From PALSA-1006 sp964571195 (GTDB lineage Bacteria > Pseudomonadota > Gammaproteobacteria > Burkholderiales > Gallionellaceae): a DNA stretch of 57,988 nucleotides. The stretch is from contig CAZNAD010000016.1 of assembly GCA_964571195.1 (NCBI GenBank), positions 1 to 57,988 on the forward strand. Reading direction: 5' to 3'. The notes under the pieces were generated by a model. It ran no database searches. It saw only the letters and a program-made list of their open reading frames with translations, and was not told the DNA's origin. The translations under genes and the position numbers were made by a program. Below are positions 1-10,807 of the stretch, piece after piece. Each line of letters opens with the position of its first letter. Within the stretch, counting starts at the first letter, position 1.

Positions 1-36
1 AACGACCTGCTTGATAAACTCGTTGCGGAAATCTAA
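1..36 (+). CDS. atpF: ATP synthase F0 subunit b, C-terminal end only
   Basis: The last eleven codons (NDLLDKLVAEI) and TAA stop of a gene entering from the left edge. It lies 5 bases before atpH, the place subunit b holds in the standard atpBEFHAGDC order. Subunit b forms the peripheral stalk that links the membrane sector to the delta subunit. The identity rests on position; the short tail alone is not diagnostic. Confidence 0.75.
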   Translation, partial: NDLLDKLVAEI

Positions 37-41
37 GCGCT

Positions 42-575
42 ATGTCACAAGCCATTACAGCCGCACGTCCTTATGCTCAAGCCGCTTTTGACGAGGCCCA
101 GAAACTGGGTGAGCTCAAGAGTTGGTCGGAAATGCTGAGCGCACTTGCCGCAGCGGTCGAAAACGCGGATCTGCAAGCCGTTATACGCAGCCCCAAAATT
201 GGTGCCGGCAAGTTGTCGGAGCTGATGCTGGCGCTGACCGGGGGCAAGGTCGGCCAGATCGCGCAGAATTTCATCAAGTTGCTGGTGGAAAATGATCGTT
301 TGCTGGTGTTGCCGGAGATCTCCGCGCAGTTTGAAGTGCTGCGTGCCGAGGCCGAAAAGAGTGTGGATGTCGTAGTGACTTCCGCCTATGATTTGAGCGA
401 TGCTCAAAAGCAGAAGGTCGCGGCGGCGCTGAAAGTCAAAATGGGGCGCGAAATAAAACTTAGCTGCGAGGTCAATCGCGAATTGCTGGGTGGTATCGTT
501 ATTCGCGCTGGGGACAAAGTGATAGACGGCTCGGCGCGCACGCGTCTGACAGAGCTGGCTGTGGCTTTGGCCTAA
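42..575 (+). CDS. atpH: ATP synthase F1 subunit delta
   Basis: 177 residues, the usual length of the delta/OSCP family. Delta caps the F1 alpha3beta3 head and ties it to the b-subunit stalk so that proton flow through F0 drives ATP synthesis. The N-terminal helical domain (ARPYAQAAFDEAQ near the start) and the C-terminal motif LLGGIVIRAGDKVIDGS near residue 150 are family hallmarks. It is the second gene of the visible operon, 5 bases after atpF and 31 before atpA. The upstream ribosome-binding site is weak, so translational coupling to atpF is likely (inference). Confidence 0.97.
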   Translation: MSQAITAARPYAQAAFDEAQKLGELKSWSEMLSALAAAVENADLQAVIRSPKIGAGKLSELMLALTGGKVGQIAQNFIKLLVENDRLLVLPEISAQFEVLRAEAEKSVDVVVTSAYDLSDAQKQKVAAALKVKMGREIKLSCEVNRELLGGIVIRAGDKVIDGSARTRLTELAVALA

Positions 576-606
576 TCACCGATTTATCGAAATAAGGAAA
601 AGTCAG

Positions 607-2148
<1,542 letters not shown>

Positions 2149-2162
2149 GCGAGAGTCCAATC

Positions 2163-3032
2163 ATGGCGGGTAGCAAAGAGATACGCACCAAGATCAAGAG
2201 TGTAGAAAATACACGCAAGATCACGCGTGCCATGGAAATGGTGGCGGCGGCCAAGATGCGCAAGGCGCAAGAGCGCATGCGGGCTGCTCGTCCGTATGCG
2301 GAGAAAATCCGTCAGGTTGCCGCACATTTGGCCCGCGCCAATCCAGAATACAAACATCCGTATCTGGCCAAACGCGAGCAGGTAAAGAACGTCGGTATCA
2401 TCCTGATCACCTCGGACAAAGGTCTATGCGGGGGGCTGAACACTAACGTCCTGCGCTTGGTGACCAACCGGATGAAGGAATTCGATACGGCAGGTTCCGG
2501 CATCCGGCTCACGCCAATCGGTAATAAGGGTTTCAGCTTCATGACACGTATTGGCGCAAAGATCCAGTCTCATCTGACTGGATTGGGAGACACGCCTCAC
2601 GTTGAGGATCTGATCGGTGCGGTCAAGGTTATGCTGGACGCCTACGTGGCAGGTGAAGTGGATGCGATCTACATTTCGTACAATCACTTTGTGAACACCA
2701 TGAAGCAGGAGCCAACTTTCGAGCAGCTGTTGCCGCTGTCGGGTGAAGCGATGGCTGAAAGCCAGCAGGGGCAATGGGATTACATCTACGAGCCGGACGC
2801 GAAACAAGTGGTCGATGAATTGTTGCTGCGCTACGTCGAGTCTCTGGTGTATTCGGCAGTGACGGAGAACCAGGCATCCGAACAAAGCTCGCGCATGGTG
2901 GCCATGAAAGCAGCCTCGGACAATGCCAAGACGGTTATCGGCGAACTCAAGCTGGTTTACAACAAAGCGCGTCAAGCCGCCATCACCAAGGAAATCTCGG
3001 AGATTGTCGGCGGAGCGGCGGCGGTTAATTAA
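2163..3032 (+). CDS. atpG: ATP synthase F1 subunit gamma
   Basis: 289 residues. Gamma is the rotating central shaft whose two terminal helices form a coiled coil inside the alpha3beta3 head. The N-terminal helix carries the family motif ITRAMEMVAAAKMRKAQ at about residues 20-36. The conserved SDKGLCGGLN lies near residue 84, and the C-terminal helix ends YNKARQAAITKEISEIVGGA. It is 14 bases after atpA in the standard order. Confidence 0.99.
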   Translation: MAGSKEIRTKIKSVENTRKITRAMEMVAAAKMRKAQERMRAARPYAEKIRQVAAHLARANPEYKHPYLAKREQVKNVGIILITSDKGLCGGLNTNVLRLVTNRMKEFDTAGSGIRLTPIGNKGFSFMTRIGAKIQSHLTGLGDTPHVEDLIGAVKVMLDAYVAGEVDAIYISYNHFVNTMKQEPTFEQLLPLSGEAMAESQQGQWDYIYEPDAKQVVDELLLRYVESLVYSAVTENQASEQSSRMVAMKAASDNAKTVIGELKLVYNKARQAAITKEISEIVGGAAAVN

Positions 3033-3089
3033 TGCGCCAGCTGTTCGGGCGATTGTGTACAGAATCAATATAAAGTGGGGAATCTTAAA

Positions 3090-4490
3090 ATGAGTCAAGG
3101 CAAGATTGTTCAGTGTATCGGTGCGGTGGTTGACGTAGAATTTCCACGCGATCAGATGCCTAAGGTTTATGACGCGCTGAAGGTAAAGGATGAGGCGAAT
3201 TCCGTGGCAGAGAAGGATCTGACACTGGAAGTTCAGCAGCAGATTGGCGACGGCGTAGTGCGAACCATCGCTATGGGTTCTTCCGACGGCCTGCGTCGTG
3301 GAATGGCGGTAGTCAGCTCGGGTTCGCAGATCACAGTTCCTGTTGGTGCAGGCACACTGGGTCGCATTATGGACGTGCTGGGTCGCCCGATTGACGACGC
3401 TGGCGAGGTTAAGTGTGACGAGCGTCGCTCGATACACCAAAAGGCTCCGAAGTTCGACGAGCTATCTCCTTCCGTAGACTTGCTGGAAACCGGCATCAAG
3501 GTGATTGACTTGGTTTGCCCGTTCGCCAAGGGTGGTAAGGTTGGTCTGTTCGGTGGCGCGGGTGTGGGCAAGACCGTGAACATGATGGAACTGATTAACA
3601 ACATCGCGAAGCAACACTCCGGTTTGTCCGTGTTCGCCGGTGTGGGTGAGCGTACCCGCGAAGGTAACGACTTCTACCACGAAATGAAAGACTCCAACGT
3701 TCTGGACAAAGTTGCGATGGTGTTCGGTCAGATGAACGAGCCGCCCGGCAACCGTCTGCGCGTTGCGCTGTCCGGTTTGACCATGGCTGAAAAATTCCGT
3801 GACGAAGGCCGCGACATTCTGTTCTTCGTGGACAACATCTACCGTTACACACTGGCCGGTACCGAAGTATCCGCGTTGTTGGGTCGTATGCCTTCTGCCG
3901 TGGGTTATCAACCAACACTGGCTGAAGAAATGGGCCGTCTGCAAGAGCGTATTACTTCCACCAAAGTGGGCTCGATTACTTCGATTCAAGCGGTGTATGT
4001 GCCAGCGGACGACTTGACTGACCCGTCTCCTGCTACAACCTTCTTGCACTTGGACTCCACCGTGGTGTTGTCGCGCGACATCGCTTCTTTGGGTATCTAC
4101 CCTGCGGTTGACCCGCTGGATTCTTCTTCGCGTCAGCTGGATCCGCTGGTGGTTGGCGAAGAACACTACAGTGTTGCTCGCGGCGTACAGCAGACTCTAC
4201 AACGCTACAAAGAATTGCGCGACATCATCGCGATTCTGGGTATGGACGAGTTGGCACCGGAAGACAAACTGGTGGTGGCACGTGCACGTAAGATTCAGCG
4301 CTTCCTGTCGCAACCGTTCCACGTGGCGGAAGTGTTCACTGGCAGCCCAGGCAAATACGTGACCCTGAAAGAGACCATCAAGGGCTTCAAAGGTATCGTC
4401 AACGGCGAATACGACCACTTGCCGGAACAGGCTTTCTACATGGTTGGCGGTATCGAAGAGGCCATCGAAAAAGCCAAGACACTGCAATAA
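3090..4490 (+). CDS. atpD: ATP synthase F1 subunit beta (catalytic)
   Basis: 466 residues from ATG at 3090. A GTG at 3075 is in frame, but GGGG at 3077-3080 is well placed as ribosome-binding site for 3090 and the family begins MSQGKIVQCIGAVVD. Beta carries the catalytic site: P-loop GGAGVGKT at residues 155-162, Walker B in ILFFVDNIYRY, and the DELSEED-type segment DELAPED near residue 387, where beta contacts gamma. It makes ATP from ADP and phosphate in F1. Confidence 0.98.
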   Translation: MSQGKIVQCIGAVVDVEFPRDQMPKVYDALKVKDEANSVAEKDLTLEVQQQIGDGVVRTIAMGSSDGLRRGMAVVSSGSQITVPVGAGTLGRIMDVLGRPIDDAGEVKCDERRSIHQKAPKFDELSPSVDLLETGIKVIDLVCPFAKGGKVGLFGGAGVGKTVNMMELINNIAKQHSGLSVFAGVGERTREGNDFYHEMKDSNVLDKVAMVFGQMNEPPGNRLRVALSGLTMAEKFRDEGRDILFFVDNIYRYTLAGTEVSALLGRMPSAVGYQPTLAEEMGRLQERITSTKVGSITSIQAVYVPADDLTDPSPATTFLHLDSTVVLSRDIASLGIYPAVDPLDSSSRQLDPLVVGEEHYSVARGVQQTLQRYKELRDIIAILGMDELAPEDKLVVARARKIQRFLSQPFHVAEVFTGSPGKYVTLKETIKGFKGIVNGEYDHLPEQAFYMVGGIEEAIEKAKTLQ

Positions 4491-4501
4491 GGGTAAATAT
4501 T

Positions 4502-4930
4502 ATGACCATGACAGTTCATGTCGATGTGGTGAGTGCCGAGGCATCCATCTTTTCCGGTCTCGCGGAACTGGTCATTGTTCCGGGCGAGGCTGGCGAGTTG
4601 GGTATCTATCCGCGCCATGCCCCGTTGTTGACACGCATCAAGCCAGGTTCGGTACGTCTCAAGTTGCCGGATCAGAATGAAGACACATTGATCTATGTTT
4701 CCGGCGGTATGCTGGAAGTGCAGCCCAATGTCGTGACCATTCTGGCCGATACCGCGATTCGTGGTGCCGATCTGGATGAGGCAAGAGCACTGGAAGCCAA
4801 ACGTGCGGCTGAAGAGGCGATGCGGAACCGCATCTCCGATATCGACTACGCCGCAGCCCAAGCTGAACTGGCCGAAGCGATCGCACAGTTGCACGCGATA
4901 TCGCGTATGCGCAAAGGCTCGACGCACTGA
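4502..4930 (+). CDS. atpC: ATP synthase F1 subunit epsilon
   Basis: 142 residues. The N-terminal beta sandwich (about 1-88) contains the conserved VPGEAGELGIYPRHAPL, and a C-terminal two-helix hairpin (about 90-140) acts in other species as a reversible brake on ATP hydrolysis. The start may be 4502 or two codons later at 4508 (MTVHVDVVS). It is the last gene of the atp operon; a strong terminator follows at 4961. Confidence 0.97.
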   Translation: MTMTVHVDVVSAEASIFSGLAELVIVPGEAGELGIYPRHAPLLTRIKPGSVRLKLPDQNEDTLIYVSGGMLEVQPNVVTILADTAIRGADLDEARALEAKRAAEEAMRNRISDIDYAAAQAELAEAIAQLHAISRMRKGSTH

Positions 4931-4960
4931 GCAAAATATGCAACTCAGTAGCAAACAGGG

Positions 4961-4985
4961 AAAACGGCGCAAGCCGTTTTTTTTG
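4961..4985 (+). terminator. Rho-independent terminator of the atp operon
   Basis: AAAACGGC, a GCAA tetraloop, then GCCGTTTT and further Ts: an 8-bp stem followed by a T-run. It lies 30 bases after the atpC stop and 36 bases before glmU, so it separates the two transcription units at least in part. Confidence 0.85.
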
Positions 4986-5020
4986 TTTATACTCAACGCT
5001 TCAAAACAGATCGATTAAGA

Positions 5021-6385
5021 ATGACGACGCTTAACATCGTGATCCTCGCGGCCGGTAAAGGCACGCGTATGTATTCCGACAAACCCAAAGTCTTGCACTC
5101 GCTGGCGGGCAAGCCGCTTGTGCAGCATGTGCTTGATCGCGCAGGGGAGTTGCAGCCAGAACGTATCTGTATCATCTACGGCCATGGTGGTGATGCGGTG
5201 CCAGCAGCATTGCAGAAATCGGGGGCGACTTTCGTCTTGCAGGAGCCCCAGTTGGGTACCGGTCATGCGGTGCAACAGGCGCTGCCGCATCTGGCCGATG
5301 ACAGCCAAACCCTAGTGTTATATGGCGATGTTCCGCTGACCCAGCACAAGACGTTGCATCAGATGCAGCAAGCTGGTGAAGGATTGGTGCTACTCACGGT
5401 GAATCTGGAAAATCCGACCGGTTATGGTCGTATCGTGCGCAATGCCAACGGGGATGTGCAAAGTATTGTCGAGCAAAAAGACGCCACCCCAGAACAACTT
5501 AAGATCACCGAAGTGAATACGGGCATCCTGTTGGCCCCGACCAAACACTTGCGCGCCTGGTTATCCCGATTACAGAACAACAATGCACAAGGTGAATATT
5601 ACCTGACCGACATCGTGGCAATGGCGGTGCAACAGGGTATCGCAGTTCGTACCGTGCAGCCTGCCCAGGTTTGGGAAGTCGAAGGTATCAACAGCAAAAC
5701 ACAATTGGCTGCACTCGAGCGCACCTGGCAACAGGTACAGGCGGCAGACTTGCTGGCCAAAGGGGTAACCTTGGCTGACCCGGCACGTATCGATATTCGC
5801 GGCAAACTGACTTGTGGGCGGGATGTTGAGATTGATGTTGGCTGTGTCTTCGAGGGCGAAGTGAGTTTGGGGGATCGCGTGCGAGTGGGGGCTTACAGCA
5901 TCATTCGCAATTCCCGTATTGACCAAGGTACAGCCATAGACGCTTATTCTTACCTTGATAGCGGAGAAGTCGGTGCTAACTGCCACATCGGTCCATATGC
6001 CCGTTTGCGTCCAGGCACAAAATTGGCGGACGAAGTGCATGTCGGCAATTTCGTCGAGATCAAAAATAGTGATATCGCGGCCAAGAGCAAGGCCAACCAT
6101 TTGAGTTACATCGGGGATAGTACGATAGGCAGCCGCGTGAACATCGGCGCGGGCACCATCACCTGCAACTATGACGGTGCTAACAAACATCGCACGATTA
6201 TCGGCGATGATGCCTTTATAGGCTCGGACACTCAGCTCGTTGCTCCGGTAATCGTGGGTAAGGGGGCAACCATAGGCGCGGGATCGACCATCACCAAAGA
6301 TACGCCGGAGGGACAACTAACCCTGTCGCGCAGCAAACAGGTCTGCATCGAAGGATGGCAACGTCCGCAAAAAGGAAAGAAATAA
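5021..6385 (+). CDS. glmU: Bifunctional UDP-GlcNAc pyrophosphorylase / glucosamine-1-phosphate acetyltransferase
   Basis: 454 residues. GlmU performs the last two steps of UDP-GlcNAc synthesis: acetylation of glucosamine-1-phosphate, then uridylylation. The N-terminal nucleotidyltransferase has LAAGKGTRMYSDKPKVLH at about residues 9-26 and TGHAVQQALP near 82. The C-terminal half is a left-handed beta helix of hexapeptide repeats with the acetyl-CoA-site segment GAGTITCNYDGANKH near residue 377. glmS follows with a one-base gap, so the two are probably co-transcribed; together they supply precursor for peptidoglycan and LPS. Confidence 0.99.
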   Translation: MTTLNIVILAAGKGTRMYSDKPKVLHSLAGKPLVQHVLDRAGELQPERICIIYGHGGDAVPAALQKSGATFVLQEPQLGTGHAVQQALPHLADDSQTLVLYGDVPLTQHKTLHQMQQAGEGLVLLTVNLENPTGYGRIVRNANGDVQSIVEQKDATPEQLKITEVNTGILLAPTKHLRAWLSRLQNNNAQGEYYLTDIVAMAVQQGIAVRTVQPAQVWEVEGINSKTQLAALERTWQQVQAADLLAKGVTLADPARIDIRGKLTCGRDVEIDVGCVFEGEVSLGDRVRVGAYSIIRNSRIDQGTAIDAYSYLDSGEVGANCHIGPYARLRPGTKLADEVHVGNFVEIKNSDIAAKSKANHLSYIGDSTIGSRVNIGAGTITCNYDGANKHRTIIGDDAFIGSDTQLVAPVIVGKGATIGAGSTITKDTPEGQLTLSRSKQVCIEGWQRPQKGKK

Positions 6386-6386
6386 C

Positions 6387-8213
6387 ATGTGTGGAATCGT
6401 GGGGGCAGTCGCAAAACGCAACGTGGTGCCGATTCTGGTGCAGGGTCTATTACGCTTGGAATATCGGGGTTATGACTCGGCTGGATTGGTTGTGGTAAGT
6501 GACCACAAACTGCACCGGGTACGCAGTACCGGGCGCGTGGCTGAGCTGGCGGAAAAAAGCGCCCACACCGCAGGCGATATTGGTATCGCCCACACACGCT
6601 GGGCGACGCATGGCATACCCAGCGAGCGCAATGCCCATCCCCATATCAGTAACGACCTGATCGCGGTGGTGCATAACGGCATCATCGAGAACTATGAAGA
6701 ATTGCGCGCACAGTTAACGGCGCAGGGATATGTCTTTGGTTCGGACACCGATACCGAAGTCATCGCCCACTTGATACATTCGTACTACAGCAACGGACAT
6801 GATCTGCTGGGCTCGACACAGGCGGCACTGGCCAAGCTGGTGGGGGCTTATGCGATCGGGGTCGTGGCGGCAGACAATCCGCAAAAACTGATCGGGGCGC
6901 GCAAAGGCAGCCCGCTGTTACTGGGTGTCGGCGAGGGTGAGCACTTCATCGCGTCGGATATGTCGGCTCTGTTGCAGGTCACCCAGAAGGTCGTCTATCT
7001 GGAAGAAGGCGACGTGGTGGAGTTGGCGCTGGCGGGTTACAGGATATTCGATGCCAAGGGCACCGAGGTCAAACGCCCGGTCAATATCAGCGAACTGAAC
7101 AACGAAAGTGTGGAGTTGGGCGAGTACCAACACTACATGCAAAAAGAGATACACGAACAACCGCAGGCACTGGCCAACACGCTGGAGTCGGTATGTAACA
7201 GCCAGTCCCTGATCCCCGGTATCTTTGGTGCTGAAGCGGCAAGCGCCTTCGAGCAAATAGACAGCATCCTGATTCTGGCGTGCGGCACCAGCCATCATGC
7301 CGGTATGGTGGCGCGCTACTGGCTGGAAGAGCTGGCCGCCATCCCCTGCGTGGTGGAGATTGCCAGCGAATATCGCTATCGCACCAGTGTTGCCAACCCC
7401 CGGACGCTAGTGGTCACTATCTCCCAGTCCGGCGAGACAGCAGATACCCTGGCGGCGCTGAATCATGCCAAAGCAATCGGTCATTTACTTACCCTGGCAG
7501 TTTGTAACGTCCCGGAAAGCGCCATCATCCGCCAATCCAAACTGCGTCTGCTGACGCGCGCGGGCCCGGAGATCGGCGTGGCATCGACCAAGGCCTTTAC
7601 TACTCAGTTGGCAGCCTTGTTCCTGCTTACTCTGGTATTGGCAAAACAGCGCGGTAAGCTGGATATACAACAAGAACAACAACATCTGCACGACCTGCGC
7701 CATCTTCCCAGCGCCGTGATGGCGGTATTGAAACTGGAGCCGGAGATCGCCAAGCTGGCTAAACAGTTCGCCGACAAACACCATGCATTGTTCCTTGGCC
7801 GTGGCTTGCATTACCCGATTGCGCTGGAGGGGGCGCTCAAGCTGAAAGAGATTTCTTACATCCATGCCGAAGCCTATCCGGCGGGAGAATTGAAACACGG
7901 GCCGCTGGCTTTGGTGGATAAGGATATGCCTGTTGTGGCTGTAGCGCCCAATGACACTTTGCTGGAAAAGCTTAAATCCAACCTGCAGGAAGTCCGCGCC
8001 CGTGGCGGCGAGCTGTATGTATTTGCCGATGCCGAGACCCGCATTCACTCCAGTGAAGGGGTGTACGTCATGCAAATGCCCGAACACGCGGGTTTTCTAA
8101 GCCCTATTCTTCACACGATCCCTTTGCAATTGCTGGCATATTACGTTGCATTGCAGAAGGGAACTGATGTCGATAAACCGAGGAACCTCGCCAAGTCCGT
8201 CACAGTCGAGTAG
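6387..8213 (+). CDS. glmS: Glutamine-fructose-6-phosphate aminotransferase (isomerizing)
   Basis: 608 residues. It makes glucosamine-6-phosphate from fructose-6-phosphate and glutamine, the committed step to UDP-GlcNAc. The catalytic Cys directly follows Met (MCGIVGAV), the N-terminal nucleophile of the glutaminase domain. Two SIS sugar-phosphate domains follow (ILACGTSHHAG near 297, LFLGRGLHYPIALEGALKLK near 468), and the C-terminus is the family-typical DKPRNLAKSVTVE. No glmS-ribozyme-like leader is possible in the one-base gap after glmU. Confidence 0.99.
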   Translation: MCGIVGAVAKRNVVPILVQGLLRLEYRGYDSAGLVVVSDHKLHRVRSTGRVAELAEKSAHTAGDIGIAHTRWATHGIPSERNAHPHISNDLIAVVHNGIIENYEELRAQLTAQGYVFGSDTDTEVIAHLIHSYYSNGHDLLGSTQAALAKLVGAYAIGVVAADNPQKLIGARKGSPLLLGVGEGEHFIASDMSALLQVTQKVVYLEEGDVVELALAGYRIFDAKGTEVKRPVNISELNNESVELGEYQHYMQKEIHEQPQALANTLESVCNSQSLIPGIFGAEAASAFEQIDSILILACGTSHHAGMVARYWLEELAAIPCVVEIASEYRYRTSVANPRTLVVTISQSGETADTLAALNHAKAIGHLLTLAVCNVPESAIIRQSKLRLLTRAGPEIGVASTKAFTTQLAALFLLTLVLAKQRGKLDIQQEQQHLHDLRHLPSAVMAVLKLEPEIAKLAKQFADKHHALFLGRGLHYPIALEGALKLKEISYIHAEAYPAGELKHGPLALVDKDMPVVAVAPNDTLLEKLKSNLQEVRARGGELYVFADAETRIHSSEGVYVMQMPEHAGFLSPILHTIPLQLLAYYVALQKGTDVDKPRNLAKSVTVE

Positions 8214-8326
8214 TAACAGAACTGAACGACAGTAATCCGGCGCAGGCGGTGACGGGAAATAAGCTGTACGCATAGCAAATTTCCCGGCTCGGGTCGGTAT
8301 CGTTGCCACAACGTGGAGAATATCCT

Positions 8327-9097
8327 ATGGCGGTCATCGCCGTATTCAACCAAAAAGGCGGGGTAGGGAAGACCACTTCTACCTTGAATATCGTTGCCGG
8401 TTTGGCCATGGCACAGCGGCAGCCTATCGCGCTGGACATGGACCCTCAGGGATCTTTGAGTCTTGCCTCTGGATTGAAGGATGCACGCGCACAAGAGCGC
8501 AACATGGCATCCTTCTTCAAGGACAAGACCCCCTTGGCCAACCTGTTACATGACACCCCGGCGGGCTGGCAACTCATCCCTGCTTCTATCGAACTTTCCA
8601 AGATCGACGCGTTATATAGCCGCGACCCCAATGCCGCAAAGTTGTTGAAACAAGGACTTAGCGAAGAGCTGGCGCTAACTGGCGCGCCCATCCTGATTGA
8701 TTGTTGCCCGATGCTGGGGGTGTTGACGTTGAATGCCTTGCTGGCTGCCGACCGTGTGTTGATCCCGGTTGCAGCAGATTTCCTGTCCCAACAAGGGGTG
8801 CATCGTCTGGATGCGGCATTGAACGTGTTGGAGAGAAAGTTACAGCGCAAATTCGAACGCCGTATCGTGATCACCCGTTTCGACTCGCGCCGCAAACTGT
8901 CCTATGACATCCACGATAAACTGAAAGAACGTTACGGAGAGCAGGTCTGCCAGACGCGGATCGGTGAGAACGTGGCCTTGGCGACTAGCCCGATGCATGG
9001 CTTGGATATCTTTGCTTATGCTCCCCACACTCCCGGCGCGGCGGACTACAAAGCCCTTACGCTGGAACTGGTGAAGAGCGGATTCTTCGATAATTGA
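8327..9097 (+). CDS. ParA/MinD-family ATPase (orphan)
   Basis: 256 residues from ATG at 8327, chosen because GGAG at 8315-8318 is well spaced and the family begins with the beta strand MAVIAVFNQKGG. It has the deviant Walker A KGGVGKTT at residues 10-17, a Walker A' region ALDMDPQGSL near 38-47, and a switch-type segment ILIDCCPMLG. ParA-like ATPases position DNA or protein cargo. No ParB partner or parS-like cluster is adjacent and the next gene, ubiB, is convergent, so the cargo is unknown. Not the main chromosomal parAB by context. Confidence 0.88.
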   Translation: MAVIAVFNQKGGVGKTTSTLNIVAGLAMAQRQPIALDMDPQGSLSLASGLKDARAQERNMASFFKDKTPLANLLHDTPAGWQLIPASIELSKIDALYSRDPNAAKLLKQGLSEELALTGAPILIDCCPMLGVLTLNALLAADRVLIPVAADFLSQQGVHRLDAALNVLERKLQRKFERRIVITRFDSRRKLSYDIHDKLKERYGEQVCQTRIGENVALATSPMHGLDIFAYAPHTPGAADYKALTLELVKSGFFDN

Positions 9098-9108
9098 TGC
9101 GTGGCTGT

Positions 9109-10626
9109 TTAGACGTGTAACACCAGCCAGCCGGTCGCAATGACCGTGGTACAAGCGATCACCATCAACCAGAAATTCCGTTTCCGCTGCTGTACGGCAA
9201 AATCCAGCAAGGCCGCCTCGTATTTAGCCACCGGATTTTCATTCAAACGCTCATGTAACAATCGCGGGATCTGCGGCAACAAGGTCGCATAACGCGGCGC
9301 TTCTTCTTTTAACGATCTGAGGAAACCGCGCCAGCCGACCTGTTCGCTCATCCAGCGCTCCAGCCAGGGTTTTGCGGTTTTCCACAGATCGAGCTCGGGG
9401 TCCAGTTGCAGCCCCAGTCCTTCGATGTTGAGCAGAGTCTTTTGCAGCAGAACCAGTTGCGGCTGGATCTCCACACCGAAACGGCGTGAAGTCTGGAATA
9501 GGCGCAACAACACCTTGCCGAACGAGACATCGCGCAAAGGCCGGTCAAAGATCGGTTCGCACACCGCACGGATGGCCGCCTCCAATTCGTCCACGCGGGT
9601 GTGCGCCGGAACCCAGCCCGACTCGATATGTACTTCGGCCACACGTTTGTAGTCGCGGTTGAAAAAGGCGATGAAATTCTGCGCCAGATAATTCTTGTCG
9701 GTATCGTTGAGTGTGCCCATGATGCCGAAGTCCAGCGCGATATAACGCCCGTCAGCGGCGACCTGGATGTTGCCGGGATGCATGTCGGCATGGAAGAAAC
9801 CATCGCGGAACACCTGCATGTAAAAGATCTCCACGCCGTCCGAGGCCAGCTTGGAGATATTGATATTCGCCGCGCGCAACGCATCCATCTGGCTGATGGG
9901 GATACCGTGCATGCGCTCCATCACGATCACATTGGTGTCGCACCAGTCCCAATACATCTCCGGCACCAGCAGAAGATCGGACTTGGCAAAATTGCGCTTC
10001 AACTGGCTGGCGCAGGCCGCCTCGCGCATCAGATCCAACTCGTCATGCAGATATTTCTCGAACTCGGCCACCACCAGCTTGGGTTTCAGGCGCTTCCCGT
10101 CTGCCCACCAGCGTTCCATCAATCCGGCGCAGATGTCGAGCAAGGCCAGGTCATGCTCGATCACATGCACGATGCCGGGGCGCAGGATCTTCACCGCCAC
10201 CTCCCGACCGTCGGGCAATACGGCGAAATGCACCTGTGCGACAGAGGCGCTGGCGATAGGTGTCTCGTCAAAACTGCGGAAGACTTCGTCCAGCTTTTTC
10301 TGGTAGGTCGTTTCCAGCACGGCGACAGCTTGCGCGGATGGGAATGGCGGCACACGGTCTTGCAGTTTCGCCAGTTCGTCGGCGATGTCGAGCGGCATCA
10401 GGTCGCGGCGGGTAGAAAGCATCTGGCCGAACTTGACGAAGATCGGCCCCAGACTCTCCAGCGCCAAACGCAGACGCACGGCGCGCGGGGCGGAAGTGTT
10501 GCGGGCGAACAGGACGATGTTCAATACCGTCTGCAACCAGCGTGTGCGCTCGTGCGCCAGCAGGAACTCATCCAGCCCGAAGCGCAGAACCACGTAAAAG
10601 ATCTTGATTACTCGAAAGATGCGCAT
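9109..10626 (-). CDS. ubiB: UbiB, atypical kinase/ATPase needed for ubiquinone biosynthesis
   Basis: 505 residues. The UbiB/ABC1/COQ8 fold is visible: KxGQ-type motif KFGQ at residues 65-68, alanine-rich nucleotide loop ASASVAQVH at 125-133, VAVKILRPG with the ATP-site Lys near 146, HADMHPGN at 279-286 and DFG at 299-301. A hydrophobic C-terminal helix (about 484-503) should anchor it in the inner membrane. UbiB is needed for the ring-modifying steps of ubiquinone synthesis, probably by acting on lipid intermediates. It is convergent with the ParA gene, with 11 bases between stops. Confidence 0.96.
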   Translation of the reverse strand: MRIFRVIKIFYVVLRFGLDEFLLAHERTRWLQTVLNIVLFARNTSAPRAVRLRLALESLGPIFVKFGQMLSTRRDLMPLDIADELAKLQDRVPPFPSAQAVAVLETTYQKKLDEVFRSFDETPIASASVAQVHFAVLPDGREVAVKILRPGIVHVIEHDLALLDICAGLMERWWADGKRLKPKLVVAEFEKYLHDELDLMREAACASQLKRNFAKSDLLLVPEMYWDWCDTNVIVMERMHGIPISQMDALRAANINISKLASDGVEIFYMQVFRDGFFHADMHPGNIQVAADGRYIALDFGIMGTLNDTDKNYLAQNFIAFFNRDYKRVAEVHIESGWVPAHTRVDELEAAIRAVCEPIFDRPLRDVSFGKVLLRLFQTSRRFGVEIQPQLVLLQKTLLNIEGLGLQLDPELDLWKTAKPWLERWMSEQVGWRGFLRSLKEEAPRYATLLPQIPRLLHERLNENPVAKYEAALLDFAVQQRKRNFWLMVIACTTVIATGWLVLHV

Positions 10627-10753
10627 CTTTTTGATTTTCCGCTAAGCCGGAAGGTGTCCCGGCTGCATATATCCTGAAACAGTTTATTGATGGAGCTTGC
10701 GGACGGATTGTACCAAGCGCAGGGCTGGGAAAGGGGGCGTATTTGCAGGGCAA

Positions 10754-10787
10754 AAGAAAACGGCGTGACTGCTAGCCACGCCGTTTG
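10754..10787 (-). terminator. Terminator-like hairpin after the Tim44-domain gene
   Basis: On the minus strand AAACGGCGTG and CACGCCGTTT flank a 9-base loop and are followed by TCTTTTG, a strong 10-bp stem with a broken T-run. It lies just downstream of the Tim44-domain gene and before ubiB, which suggests ubiB has its own promoter in 10627-10750 (inference). Confidence 0.65.
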
Positions 10788-10807
10788 CGGGTAAAAACGA
10801 AACGGAC

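Noticed and set aside
8253..8286. CGGGAAAT/ATTTCCCG inverted repeat between glmS and the ParA gene as a terminator
   Set aside because: The loop is 18 bases and no T-run follows.
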